In this document: positions 22,836 to 35,205 of the stretch, piece by piece
How the letters are laid out: each line of letters opens with the position of its first letter
Position numbering within the stretch: the stretch's first letter is position 1
Source of the DNA: Anagrus nilaparvatae
Lineage: Eukaryota > Arthropoda > Insecta > Hymenoptera > Mymaridae
Reading direction: 5' to 3'
Assembly (NCBI GenBank): GCA_022575985.1
Contig: JAKSXM010000246.1
Span: 12,728,001 to 12,792,000, forward strand
Length of the DNA stretch: 64,000 bases
Translations under genes and position numbers: made by a program
The notes under the pieces: generated by a model
Database searches by the model: none
The model's input: only the letters and a program-made list of their open reading frames with translations
What the model was told of the DNA's origin: nothing

Positions 22836-23290
22836 CGACATTTGTATTCTAATTTTTTTGGTCGCGTGTTCTAGAAAAAGTTAACCAATTTTTGAAAAAA
22901 AAAACTGAAATTATGACAACCCAGAATAGACTCGATTTTTATATTAGGCCAAAACATACTTAATTTATATTTAAAATTTTTTGGTATTTTGGCTCTGAAA
23001 GGGAATGTCGGGCTATTGAAGACCTTCCGTTTTCTCGTGATCTTAGTCTATAAAATACATGATTTTCAGCTCGGATAAACGTCTTCAATGGCCCGACATG
23101 CCTCTCTAGAATTAAAATACCGAAAAATGTCAAATATAAACTTATTATCTTTTGGTCTTAGTTAAAAACCTAGGCTATTCCGGGGTTTCATACTTTTAGT
23201 TTTTTTTTTTTTTTAATTGGCCAGTTTTGTGGACCCATAACTTTTTCCAGAACATGCGGCCGAAAAAATTAGGATACGAAAGTATATGTA
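22836..23290. mobile_element. Imperfect 450 bp palindrome, MITE-like
   Basis: ATGTCGGGCTATTGAAGAC at the left pairs with GTCTTCAATGGCCCGACAT at the right, and the outer words TTTGGTCGCGTGTTCTAG and CAGAACATGCGGCCGAAAA also pair. The axis is near 23065. Arms have many substitutions. It resembles the 21613-21990 element in form but not in sequence. Confidence 0.8.
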
Positions 23291-24354
23291 TTTAGGTCTT
23301 GAATATCTCGGTGCCAAAATTCTGCTGTCATACTCACTTATTACCAAACCATTATCATTACCAGGTTCTTAAACTCTTTTTTATTTAATAAAATTACGCT
23401 TGAATATACTATTATAAAATAATTTAACAACCGGTTTTTTTTCCAATGAAGCAACCTTCAGAAGAATTAAAAACTTATTAGTTTTTAGTTTCTAATCAAT
23501 TTTTCAAACTGATCAATGCATAAAAATGAAAAAGTTAACATGCAACATGTTTATAGAGGGTACATCAGAAATGAAAATTAAGGGGGGGGGTTCAAATTTG
23601 TCTTATTTAAGGGTGGGGGGGGGGTAAAATGAGATTTAGAATAATTTCAATTTAGGGACTTCGAAAAATCTGGGCGGCGATATGACTTTTTCACCTCGAG
23701 TCCTTATGAAAGTGTATGAATTTTGGTGAAATCTTTTGCATTCGCTTCAGAAAAATAATGCCGATAAAGCGTCCCCCCGGAAAATTGTATAGTATGTCGG
23801 GGGGGGGTGATTTTCCCACCCATTTTTCACCCCTTTCCCCCCCAATATTGAAAAGTAGTAAAAAAATACTTTTTACACTTTTTAACGATGCTATGTGGTT
23901 ATATAGGCCGGTAAATTAAAATTTGGGGTCAAAAATTACAAATTACTTTAAATAAAAGTATTATATTAATTAAAATTTTCTAAAAAATTTTTATTTTAGA
24001 GTATTCATATAAATGTACTTAATCTAGTGTTATATAATTTATCAATAATTATTGAAAATCTAATATCAAATAGTGAAACAAAAATCTGGTGTTGCACATG
24101 TACTCTTAACGGATGCTTTACTTATATGTATACAGTGTGTCAACAAGTATTCATAAACTAATTTTTCAAAAAATTAAATCAAGTGACATACTAATTAACA
24201 CTAATTATTAAAAATTTAACTATTTTTGGTGAAATAAAAATGAATGTTGAGCACGTGCTCTTATTGAATTTCATTTTATTTATGTATACTTTTTTATGAA
24301 TTTATTTGGACATTTTATTTTGTTTCACCCATTTTGATTCAAAAAATGTATAAC
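23291..24354. other. AT-rich DNA with long G runs
   Basis: Runs of 9-10 G occur at about 23582-23626 and near 23800, on a background without a recognisable gene. The 67-codon frame across 23716-23919 is a by-product of the G/C runs. Confidence 0.5.
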
Positions 24355-24530
24355 CGGTTTGTGTAACAACACAACCAACGAGCATGGAACATGTTCACTC
24401 GCATAACGGTAATAAATCCGAAAACCGAAATTTCAATAAATCCTGAAATTTAAAATATCCTAAATCCATAAACTTAAAGTATTCTAAGTTCTTGTACTTA
24501 TCAGAGCCTGATCAGGCCCTGACTACCACT
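24355..24530 (+). repeat. Dispersed repeat, copy 2 (copy 1 at 22340-22530)
   Basis: Direct copy of 22340-22530, including CATGGAACATGTTCACT and GTATTCTAAGTTCTTG. It runs on into a C-rich degenerate array. Confidence 0.82.
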
Positions 24531-24559
24531 TCAAATTATTCTAAGTCCCTAAATTGAAA

Positions 24560-25175
24560 ATATTCTAAGCCCCCCTTTTAAAAACATTACTTTTTCACCC
24601 CACTCCTAAAAACATCAATTTTTCACCGCCCCTAAGATCGCCAATTTTTCAACCCTCCCCCCTAAGAACGTCAATATTTCACCCCTCCCCCCTGCCAAGC
24701 CAAACTTTTTCAATTACCTCATCCAATGAACATGTTCCATGTTAAAAAGAATGTATTCCTTCCATGTATTATACTTATAATATATATAATAAATACTTTA
24801 TAAAATTAATTTTTTTAAAATAATTTTTACAATTCTGATTCTTATTAAACTTTTAATGGTTATACTATATGATATTAAAGCCATGTTGAAAGATTCTTGA
24901 TCCTGAGTGAAATCAGTAATAATATTAACAAATAAAATCAAACACCCTTCCTATTATTAAATAAACATTTTCCATTTTAACAAAATTAAAATATATATTT
25001 TACACCCCAAACGTGTAATTGACCAATTCATGAAATAGTCAAGCTCAAAAAATAGTAAAAAATTTGACCAATTCATAGTCCACTTCACCCTTCCCCCATG
25101 CAAACGTCACTTTTTCACCCCTCGTGCCGAACCAAACTTAATTAAATACCCCTTCCAATGAACATGTTCCATGTT
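24560..25175. repeat. Degenerate short array of TTTTTCACCCC words
   Basis: Words of the form AACATCAATTTTTCACCSC recur at intervals of about 27-30 bp between 24580 and 24715 and again near 25090-25120, each block closing with CCAATGAACATGTTCCATGTT (24722 and 25152). There are no unique spacers, so it is a degenerate tandem repeat. The 24740-25070 part between is plain AT-rich DNA. Confidence 0.65.
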
Positions 25176-26165
25176 AATTTCGGTCATTTTATATAAATAA
25201 GATGAATTTTTAATAAAAAATTTTTCTCTTTTATTTAATTTATTACTTTTCAAAAAATAATAATAAGAAAAAAAATATTATAACCCTATATACTTTTTTT
25301 GGAATATCAATTTTCGACTAATAAAAAAAACATGTATATTTTAATTTTTATACCAAAAATTTAAATTTCGGTTATATGTTCATCTTTTCTTCAATAAATA
25401 AACGTTACTAATACTATGAATAATCATACATAAATACACAAAAATTATTATTATGAATCGGTAATAGTAGCCAATCAGAACGCTTTTACTGCGATAACAA
25501 TGTACAACAATGTACATAGCAACAACTCCTTTTTAGAATAGGATTCTTAAGCTGAAATAGACAGTAATAATAGTATATCTGGATTTAAGATTAATCATCT
25601 GATTTATCTCAAAAATTCATCAAAATTAAACAACTTGACATTGGCCTTGATTTTGGTATACATTTACATATAGAATATAAGTATATAAAATTTTACTATC
25701 ATCTATTTTTAATTTTATTCTATTTTGATTTATCTAATAAAATTTATTATTATTAATTAGCTTATGAGATACTCATCTTTATTATACTGTCATATATGTT
25801 TATATATTTTTCAAATACTTCTACAGTATAACCTGCTTATATGTAAATTTTTGGCATACAAAAATATTGTGAAAAATATACAGTTTCGTCTGCTTTTAAG
25901 CAAAATTTGCTTTTTCCTCATTTAGCTTAATTATTATTACAGTATTTTAATATTTTAAATAAATACTTAATCAACTGAATATCATCAGTGCTTCTCTATC
26001 AATTTAAACTTACAAATTGTTTTAATAAGTAGCCCTATAGTAACTCTTCTATATTTTCTTCTTAGTTGCAAATTATTGCAAATGTTTTATATTACTAAAT
26101 TTTATTATAATGCCTTTGTGTAAAAGATAGCTGTCATAGTAATGTAATTAAGGGCTCTCTCTCTT
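25176..26165. other. AT-rich DNA, nothing recognised
   Basis: No coding frame or repeat structure apart from simple A/T tracts and a short ACAACAATGTACA duplication near 25500. Confidence 0.5.
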
Positions 26166-27612
26166 ACTTTGTATGCTCAGGTCCAGGAGGTTGTGGTAAA
26201 CCTTTTCATATTAGTTGTGCTCGATTATATGTTCAAACAATAGCATCATCAGCTTGTCGTCTCACGGCAATTAAAATATTTGATTCAAAACAAGGGCCTT
26301 CAAATACTTCAGTTGCTCTTGATAAAAATCGACCATGGTTAAATAGTACTACTATACTTTCAGATGATTCATTGTTAAATACATCTAACATGCCAGTAGA
26401 TTACAGTTCTCCAAATTTAAATTCTAGTCAAATGAATTCTCTATCTACTCATCAAATACAGAATATACAACATTCTTCTTTTCAACCAAATATAAAACAA
26501 CAGACTTCTCAGTCATTTACTCAAATTCAGCCTCAGTCTGCTTTACAACCAGTTGTCACGAATAATTCTACACCAGTTATGACTTTAGCGTCTCTTACTA
26601 CAATGTCAGCCTCATCATCTGTGGTTACTACTTTTACTAATACAATAGTTTCTACACCATTACCCACTATGGTACATAGTACTATTCATCAAAATCCACA
26701 GGGTATACCTCCTATCCCAGCTGCAAATACTATCAATAAAACAACTGCTAGTAACTTCATTAGACCTTCATTAGGTCCACCAATAATTTATCCATTGACT
26801 GATGAGCTACGCAATCCAGATACACTCATTGATTTACAAACCACTCAATCTTCTCAATCAGCTTCTGATATATGGAGTTCCTTAAGCACAGATGACAAAT
26901 TACTTCTAATAATGAACGGTATTACAAATGTAAATCCCTCTGTACGATCTTTTTAAGATGGCTTCAATTCATTAGCTAAGAAATGTTCCCAGCTTGAAAT
27001 AGAAGTCCGTATTAATCGTGAATATAAATAGTTCAATAACTCAATTTAAATAGTGATATTAGTTCTGTTGATAAGGTGGCTTCAACTGCTTATGATGCAG
27101 TCAAAATTGCTGAATTAGTTTTACAAAGGGTTAACTCAACATTATTAACTGCAGTTACTCAATTTTTTGGTCGTGAATCAGTAATTAGTGGAATACCTGC
27201 TCATTGCCAAATGCCAGATAGAGAGGTTGCAGATAGATTTCTAAATGCTATTGGAGCAGAACATCTTATTCTTCATGTAATAGATGTGAGAGAACTAAAA
27301 CCTAAGAATGCTACACCTGCAATCCAAGAATACTATAAAATAGTCATCAAATTTTCCTCTTTTCAAGTAAGAAAGGATGTTATGGTCTATAAACGTCGTC
27401 GAGGCAAGGTAATCTTTAAAGATCTTTTTCCAGCAACGGTAACTACTAAAGATTCTACAAAAATATTATACTTTAATGATTTACTTCCTTCGGATTTATA
27501 TAAACGCTTTTCGCGTATAGTACAATTTTTTAATTTAGATCATCAAATTACAATATTTTGTACTGAAGGGCAGATTTTCTTTCATAGAAATAGAGAGCCT
27601 GAATGCTCCTGA
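26166..27612 (+). pseudogene. CR1-like LINE ORF1 with PHD-type finger, decayed
   Basis: ORF1 of a non-LTR retrotransposon, an RNA-binding/nucleoprotein partner of the RT. It begins inside a PHD-like zinc finger: in the frame from about 26170, CSGPGGCGKPFHISC gives the late Cys and the H-x2-C ligands, so the first half of the finger is lost. A long Ser/Thr/Gln-rich linker follows (to about 26850), then SDIWSSLSTDDKLLLIMNG, a break (TAA near 26955 with another disruption near 27030), then the frame 27076-27612 with KVASTAYDAVKIAELVLQR and a C-terminal domain (RKDVMVYKRRRGK, ILYFNDLLPSDLYKRF) of the type shared with baculovirus FP-like proteins. It is directly followed by an endonuclease start. 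I first considered a host PHD protein and rejected it. Confidence 0.78.
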
Positions 27613-27689
27613 TTTTAACTTAAATTCTTTAAATATATTGTAGCCATTTTTTAAATTTTCAATAAATAGATTATCGTCCTCTCCGAGTA

Positions 27690-27853
27690 ATAGTATGGAC
27701 TCAAAAGATTTTAAATTAAAAATTTTATTTACTAATATAAACTCACTAAAAAACTCTGATAATTTTTCAGCATTAACCACGGAAATAAATAGCTCTTCAC
27801 CTCATGTAATATCTTTAACTGAAACGTGGATTAAACCGTATCTAAACTCAGAT
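27690..27853 (+). pseudogene. LINE ORF2 endonuclease, N-terminal stub
   Basis: The frame reads KILFTNINSLKN and then PHVISLTETWIKPYL. The N-terminal strand with a conserved Asn and the T-E-T/TETW block, which holds the catalytic Glu, are the first motifs of the APE-type endonuclease of CR1/Jockey-like LINEs. It lies just after ORF1 at the expected spacing. It is cut at about 27853 by the terminal inverted repeat of the next element; no continuation was found beyond 29667. Confidence 0.78.
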
Positions 27854-29666
27854 GACTAATGAAAGTTTCGATCGCCTACATCTCTAAACTTTTTAGTAAA
27901 GTAGACGAAAATTATAGTTGTTGTCTACTACATCGATAGCCTTTAGGGACGTAGACGAATTGTCTACTTCGCTAATATAAACTCAGTGGAGTAAACTATT
28001 TTATTTTATTTGTCTACTTCACGGATGGCTCTTAGAGAAGTAAAGAACAAAAAGAATTTAGTGTTTATGCCTTATATATTATATTACAAGCTGCCTCCGG
28101 CTCGCTTCGCTCACCTCGGCAACCGCCAAGGGGGCTGCGCCCCCCTGGACCCCTGCAACTTGATTTTTCCAAAGATATGTTGTTTTAGGTTACTCAATAT
28201 TTTGTATAACAACCTTTTCTTACCCGATCCGCAAGCGGCAAATGCTTCCCTCAACTACCAATTCTAGGATTCTCCCTGATAATAGCTGCACAAGCTTTTT
28301 TTAGTTACTCTATTGAGCTACTAAATTAATAACCGGTAAGAATTACAAATATACATAATATTAATCCTAAACTTTTATAATTTTCGAAAAATGATTGTAA
28401 CTTTTGACAGATCGAACCTATTAACTTGAAAATTTAGGTGGATACGTAAAAAATATACCCGAATCGAATAAAATTCTTTTTGATATTAAAATTTTTCCAC
28501 GGTTTTCCGTTTTTTTGGTTTTTTTTGAAAATTTGATAAAAATTTTTTTCTTAGAAATTCAGTTTTTTCAACATAAAAATTTTTTGTCGTTATCAATCGA
28601 AACCAAACCTAGCCTATGTTTTGACCCGTAATTTTTGCCGTCTTTTGCCGTAAACCCCGCGTCTCCAACTTTTATCGCGTTTTAGTTTATCCATTTCGGA
28701 CAAACATACAAAATTAAATATTTATGGATAGGATAGGATAGGATATAATAAAAAATTATTGCAAAAAAGAGAGTTACAATTTTTAATTAAAATTTTGTTT
28801 TTAAGACATTAAAGTCCTGTATGACATCGAGAATTTCATGGGATTCCTGGCTTAAAACATTTGCAACTTTTAGTGACGCATAATTTTTTGGCTGATTTAC
28901 AGTTGCATTTTCGGAAGCCTTGTCCCCTAGTCATAGATTGCTGAGTAGTAGCTTCACGTAAAGGAATTAAAAAATCCTTAGGCACTTCGGAAATTTGAAT
29001 TAGCTTTGATTTACATTTATGCAAATTCGTTTCTCGGAAATATCCGTTTATGACATCGTTTTTTGTTCCGATTTTATATAAATTATTCTTTTTGTCCAAT
29101 ACGACGCCTCGTATGTTGAAAAAATCTAATGACCCACGGTCAACTGATGGTACTGTTACAGTAACTTCATCACCTTCATCTAGAGGAGGAAAAGTCTCAG
29201 AGCAAAAAGTTTATCATCTTTTTAGCTGCTTTTTTTGTCACTTATACAGCAATCTTCTCTCGTCTTATTTAGATTATTTTCTATTATGCAAGTTTGAAAC
29301 AATGACTCCTTAAATTCCTCAGAATCAAGATCATCCAAATTAAATTCTAAGCCATAAATAAAATTTAAAAAAAAAATGTAAATGACAATTTTTAATAATA
29401 TAAGGAATCTCTCTTTTTTGCAATACTTTTTATTATATAATATAATATATAAGGCATAAACACTAAATTCTCTTTGTTCTTTACTTCCCTAAGAGCCATC
29501 CGTGAAGTAGACAAATAAAATAAAATAGTTTACTCCACTGAGTTTATACCAGTGAAGTAGACAATTCGTCTACTTCCCTAAAGGCGGTGTAGTAGACAAC
29601 AACTATAATTTTCGTCTACTTCACTAAAAATTTTATGGATGTAGGCGATCGAAACTTTCATTAGTC
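27854..29666. mobile_element. DNA transposon with about 230 bp terminal inverted repeats
   Basis: GACTAATGAAAGTTTCGATC at 27854 is matched by its reverse complement ending at 29666, and the pairing continues inward for about 230 bp on each side (to about 28088 and from about 29433), including GTAGACGAATTGTCTAC and CTTCACGGATGGCTCTTAG words. The right end may extend further (to about 29732) because CTACTTCAC words continue there. It carries the relic of a KRBA2-like integrase (28818-29207) and a GC-rich hairpin-like patch (28085-28160, GGGGGCTGCGCCCCCC). It sits in the LINE endonuclease. It is probably an internally deleted copy of a larger element. Confidence 0.88.
28818..29207 (-). pseudogene. 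KRBA2-like transposon integrase, C-terminal tail
   Basis: The minus-strand frame from about 29207 reads GDEVTVTVPSVDRG, FNIRGVVLDKKNNLYKIGTK, LREATTQQS and GQGFRKCNCKSAKKLC, then CKCFKPGIP. This is the known C-terminal layout of transposon-encoded proteins annotated as KRAB-A domain-containing protein 2-like: a small barrel after the integrase, then a Cys-rich tail. After GIP a TGA stands where a Cys codon is expected, followed in frame by NSRCH, so a nonsense change has broken the tail. The DDE integrase core is absent from the element. The frame has no obvious start codon. Confidence 0.7.
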
Positions 29667-29732
29667 TACTACGTACGGTTTGGCCAAATCACTAGGGATT
29701 TGGCCAAATCACGGATTTCTCTACTTCACTAC

Positions 29733-31700
29733 GACATATAAACTTTTAATAAAATAGAATACTACGATCTCATGTACAAAAAAATAAAGAATGTTCCAAA
29801 GCGTACATAAATCTGCACTTTGGAATATTCTTTGCTTATGAAAAAGGGTCATGTACGATTTTTGTTCAATAGTGGTAAGAAAATATTTCTTTACCAGCCA
29901 CACAGTGGTTAGGAATAAGTGCTCTCTGACCACTAACAAGAAAAACCAATATTATAAATACAAAATGTAGTTATCAATAATAATCAGACTACAGAATGTT
30001 CATCCTTATTGTTATAATTCTAGCATTTAAATAAATGAAAAACAAACTTTAAAATATTTTTAGAAACTCTCTATATTTAAAAACTTATATTTATTATACT
30101 ACAAACTATATATATATATATATTTGTTAACAGACATTTCTAGATTAAAATCCTAACTATACATATGACTGCATTATCGAAATTAACTAAAAAGTTTATA
30201 TGATTTTCAAATATTTACTTTCTCAGAGTTTTCAATTTTCCCTCAATATATGCTACGTACCTCTGAGTTTGCAATTGAAGATTATATTATAGTAGTTTAT
30301 TGTTGATCAAATATAATCAATTCAATTTAAATAAGGGATAGTAGTTGTTTAGTTATACTGAAAACTCTTGTTTCTAACAATTTTATTTTATTTTATAAAA
30401 CTTTTTTTTTATATAAATTTATGTTCTTTAATTTAAGTGTTCTTAAATTTTTTTTAATTTTACTAAAATTCAGTAATTCATACGTGCTGAAAATAAGATT
30501 TATTTTTTTGTTCAAAATATTTGCATGCTAAAAAACTACGATTGTATTTTCAAATCGATTTTTTTTTACAAGAAAAAAGCAACAAAACAAAAATTACCAA
30601 TTTTACTCTAAAATTATATTTGATTATAAAGCATAGATAAAAACTGTCGATATTGAAAAAAACTAGCAAGAATGAAAAATAACTATTTACTTTGTCAAAC
30701 AGGCTCTATATCGAGACATTATCTTTTTTTTTCAAATAAACATCTCAAAAAGATACGAAACCTATATATATTATTTTAGTATATCATCACCTCATCCTAA
30801 ACGTATACTAGATAAAATTGAGTACTTCATACTCTGAGATTCAAGATTCTTTTTAGGAAAAATAAAATGGAATAAAAAGTCAAAAAAGATTGAAAGCGAA
30901 CATTAGTTTATCTCTTGTGCTTTTACTCAATTTTTTTTAGTCTATTTTTTATTGGTCATGTTAGCACTACCCCAGTTTATATAGGAAGTTAACTTTTTTT
31001 TTTATGTCCTTTGATTTTTATCTATAATACGTCCAGTTTGATACTTTTTTTTTATATTATATATGGCTAAAGGTTTTATATTTCCTAATCCACTTTTTAG
31101 ATTTTTTTTTTTCTGATCTATGTTTCTTATATATATTCGACGAATTTTATATTCGATAATAACATTTTATGACTGACAGCCAATGAAATTCAGATTTTTA
31201 GTTATATTTTATACTTTTTTTTACTTATATATCGACTATCGAGCAATATTTTTATTATTATTATTTTTCTTTTAGAAAATATTTTCTTTAGCTTTATGTT
31301 TATGTGCCAATTTTATTTATATATTGGTATTTGATTGATAAATTACGAAAGTTAGTTGGGTTATATGACTTGTTTTTTCAGGGCTTATTCTTTATTTTAT
31401 GGTAAATCAATAGATTTGGGTTTTTTGAGTGGAATTTAGTGAAATTACTTTAGCAGTTTAAAACGAGTATATACTATGGTATAAAATTTGATGGTTGGCT
31501 AAAGTACTGAGAGAAAATGTGAAAAGAAATGTAAAAGCGAAAAAGAAGTTCAATTATTTCTCAAGTGAGCTTTTTTTTTAAACAAAATAAATTTTATAGC
31601 TTAGCCAAGAGTTTCAAAGGCTCGATAGCAAAATTAAAAATTTGTGACCAAAGTAGAATTAGCTGTCAGTCATTAATGAAACTCGGAATAGAAAAAAATA
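29733..31700. other. AT-rich intergenic DNA
   Basis: Contains a short hairpin (ATTCCAAAG ... CTTTGGAAT, 29791-29827) and a TA dinucleotide run near 30110. A 72-codon minus-strand frame overlaps the hairpin and is not convincing. No gene or transposon was recognised. Confidence 0.5.
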
Positions 31701-31701
31701 C

Positions 31702-33230
31702 GCTGCCAACTAGCTGGCACTAAGGTACCTCAAGCAATGAGCTTAATACATAAATATGCACCTGATATCACCGATTATAACCATGTAATCATACATACAT
31801 TTCTCTCTTAATTCCATAATAGTTGTGAAATATCACCGGTTACAATATTTTCAGATATTAGTACTTTCACGGAATTTTCACGAAATGAGGTATTACACCA
31901 AAAAAAGAAAAATATTGCAGTTTTTTTAATTTTTTAGTAATTTTCTTTTAAAAAAAATTTTGAAAAAATTTGGTATCAGATCCAAAAAATTACTATAAAC
32001 GAAATTTCTAAAACTAGTACTCCTATTGAGTCTGACCCTTCCCCACTCCTTGTTTAAATTTAGGTCCGGCACCAATGACAGAAGTTAAAAATTAGCGCTG
32101 TTAACGGAAATTTCTGTAACTTTAGGTCCGGAATTTAAATCTACCAATGAGAGAACGATAAAAATTTCTTTAGAGTGGGGAAGGGTCGGACTCAATAGAA
32201 ATAAATTAGGTACTACGTCCAAAGAGAAAAAAATTTGGTGTTTTTGGTATTTTTTTGTCACAAAAATTTTGGAAAAAAAACTTTTCAAAAAATTAATTAT
32301 TAGATTCGAGATATCGAGTAAAAATCATACTTTCAAATATAAGTACTTTCATGGAAACAAATGAGGTATTACATCCAAATTAAAAAAAAAAGTACCTTCA
32401 GCTTTTTTGGTGAAAAAATTTAAAAAAAAAAAATTAGGTTTTAAGGTCTTACGTACGTCCGGGGTAAAATGCAAAAAAAAAAACTAAAACTTGGAGAAAG
32501 TAAAGTAAATATAATTTAATTTTACACGTATTTTTTTTTTATAATTGACCGAATAGTTTTTGAGAAAATAAATAAATAAAAAATAAATTATTACAGGCTC
32601 TTATGGGAAATTTAAAAAAATGAAAAAAAAGCATTTAAAATACAAAACTTTTTTTTTAATGAGCTGATAAAGAAAGTTCTAATAAATAAAAAGAGACCTC
32701 AAAATTTACAATCGACCGTCATTTTTTATGGTTTTACTTAAAAAAATGTATAAAAAATAAACGTTTATTCTGCTATTGAGGTAGAGCCATTTATTATATT
32801 TTTTTATTTATTTATTTTCTTTATAAATAATTAAATAATATTATTTAAATAATAAATAATTTATTTACGCCAAAATTAAGTTAATGAAATTTATTTTTAA
32901 GCTTTGAATAGTAATAATTAAGTATTATTGAAAAAACTTTTTTATTTATTTGAAGTTGCAATCCGTACTTTTATACATGTGTAAGACAAAGATGCCGATA
33001 GGTAAAAATCCTGACGTACGTAAGACCTTAATTCCATAATATTTGTGAAATATTTACAGTTACGTACATACACACACAGACACGCACATACAGACTTTTT
33101 TTAAAAACCGGTTTTTTAGCTTCCTGTGCTTCAATTATTTTCGTGATATGGTTCTGTAAAGATGGTACTTAAAATTAGCATTTATTATAAAATCTTGAAG
33201 CAGGACTCTGACTTTCATATCTCGCAAAAA
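31702..33230 (+). repeat. Dispersed TG/CA-containing repeat family, copy 1
   Basis: Starts at a hairpin word (CTGCCAACTAGCTGGCACT), then several sub-repeats of TATTAGTACTTTCACGGAA and AAATGAGGTATTACACC style, then ACATACACACACAGACACGC, TTTTTTAAAAACCGGTTTTT and AGCTTCCTG. The same order of words occurs at 49900-50560 (same strand) and at 50560-51310 and 51985-53141 (opposite strand). The last 90 bp (33139-33225) also occur inverted at 47640-47745. No coding frame. Confidence 0.78.
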
Positions 33231-33289
33231 AATGAAAAAAAATAGACGAAAAAGAATTTTTGAAAAATTTAAGCTTGTAAACCAAACCT

Positions 33290-34110
33290 AAACATCAGGG
33301 TTGGGCACTCGTATGCCACTATTTTTATAATCTCGGCTGGCATGCCGTATGGGCCGGGAGTTTTCTTATTCCTAAAAGACTCCACGGGGGTAAACAGTTC
33401 TGTGAAGTCTGGGATATCGTCTAAATATCGTCTGGGATATTTATGTTATCCTCTTGGTCCAGCCTTGTCGGATGTGTCGATAAAAAAGCGTCCTCGAATC
33501 TGTTTGCCTCTTCTTCGTCCATTAACGAACCGGCCGAAAATCCCCTCAACTTCTTTGTAATGATCTTGAAGCCTAATCCCCAAGGTTCGTTATCAACTGC
33601 GACACACATCTTTCTTTCGCAGCAGATCTTGCTAATGCTAATTGCTTGCCTCAAGGAGCGCTTAGCTTTTTTGTAAACATGCATAAGTTCATAAGCTTCT
33701 ACGTGGAACTTGGGTCTGGTCTCCCTTTTTTGCGTCTTGTGGCAGTTTACCCAATTTCTGAATTCCACCAGTCCACAGGTGGATTTTTTCCATTGAACCT
33801 TTTTCGAGGCATGGAATCGTCACAGGTTTTCTTTAACGGCGTCATTACTTTAGAAATCAAATTTTCCGCTTTTTCCTTTCATTTTTCTCTGTAGGTTTTC
33901 TCAAGAATACGCCTTTGCCCAATTGTTAAAACTTGTATAAATCGTTCTTTATTCAGATTATTAAGGTTCCAGCCTCTTGATTTGGACTTGTGTGCTCTAC
34001 TCGTGGGTTGTCACTGTGGCTGTTTTTCAAACGAAATATATTGGTGATCGCTTGCCGCAAATACTTCCATATAACGTGCCAATTTTGACAACAATATATT
34101 TTTTTTTGAG
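33290..34110 (-). pseudogene. R1-like LINE ORF2, endonuclease end to RT start
   Basis: Reading the minus strand from about 34100: FAASDHQYISFE (the SDH catalytic motif at the end of the APE endonuclease), RGWNLNNLNKERF, an in-frame stop, then NGKNPPVDWWNSEI, then the frame 33421-33768 with YKKAKRSLRQAISISK and WGLGFKIITKKLRG, then, after a one-register shift at a small duplication (ATATCGTCT at 33414-33440), PDFTELFTP and KKTPGPYGMPAEIIK, the first RT motif. This order is typical of R1/Jockey-clade ORF2. At least one stop and two frame changes make it a dead copy; the RT active site is missing. Confidence 0.85.
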
Positions 34111-34224
34111 TGCGAGTAGGGACGATATGTGCGTTAGATATAGAATAATTTTTTCAGAATTGCAACTCTGATTAACTGCACAACCTTTAGACACACAATG
34201 TTAAAAATACTTTATGGTAATTAT

Positions 34225-34555
34225 AAGAAATTATCGTGAGTTAACGAAAAATTCGTAAATTTACTAAAAAAATTGTAATTTTGCGATCGATTATAAATTT
34301 ACGATTTTTTTGTAATTTTACAATTTTTATAGTAAATTTACAAATTTTTTTTTGTAAATTTACGATTTTTCAGATGTAAGTATACTACGAAAATTCGTAA
34401 ATTCACGATCCCCTCGTATAATTACGAAAAAAAAAACATAAAATCATGAATTTGTTGTAAATTTACGATTTTTTTTTAGTAAATATACAATTTTTTTAGT
34501 AAAATTACGACAAATTCGTAATTCTACAATAATTTCGTAAATTTACCATAGGGTA
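34225..34555. repeat. Self-complementary TTTACGAA-type tract
   Basis: Many variants of GTAAATTTACGATTTTT, CGTAAATTTAC and TCGTAATTTTAC on both strands, like the tract at 19925-20260. It is flanked by sequences without similarity between the two loci, so the tract itself is the repeat. Confidence 0.65.
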
Positions 34556-35205
34556 TTTTAAACAGTTCACGTCTAGATGAGAATGCGTTACGCATAAATG
34601 GGACTGGGGTGTCAAAATTATGTCAGACTACATGTCAACATGTTCTCCGATTTAACTCAACACACGTTGACATGCTACCGACTAAACTCACCCCCCGTAA
34701 AGCCTTATGTAGTCTAGCCCAAAACCGTTTATCAAATTACTTCACTTTACGTTACTTCACTTTCCTTCAAATTACTCACGAAGACATCACTGTATTCCAT
34801 CTAAAAATTGGCCTTGCCAACTAATAGAAATTAAAATTACTTTGTCTGAGATTAAATCCATCAGGACTACACCCTCTTATACTTTTCGGTATTATTTTTG
34901 TCAATGCTTTGGATACTTGTGTTGAGGTTACTGCAGTAATCGAAAAGGTAGTGTGTACATTGCTTAAATGTGAAAATTTAGGTAATATGATACAAGAAGG
35001 TGAGGAAATATTTATTTCCGAAAAGTAAATGATTATTTCTGAGGCAGAGAAAAATTGCAGTGGAGAAGTATAATTTTATTTATCTTTATAAAAACAGTGT
35101 ACATTAATTAAAAGTTTTCAAATAATAAAATAGAATACGAATAGAATACGAATAAGAAGTTTCAATAAAATATAAATATAGATAAAATACATAATGACAT
35201 ATTAT
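34556..35205. other. AT-rich DNA, nothing recognised
   Basis: A small inverted word pair (ATGTCAACATGT and ACACGTTGACAT) lies near 34632-34675. The 71-codon frame over it is unconvincing. Confidence 0.45.

Noticed and set aside
26372..26956. Host PHD-finger chromatin protein exon
   Set aside because: The frame is continuous in style with a LINE ORF1 C-terminal domain and is followed by endonuclease motifs; PHD fingers are known in CR1-like ORF1.
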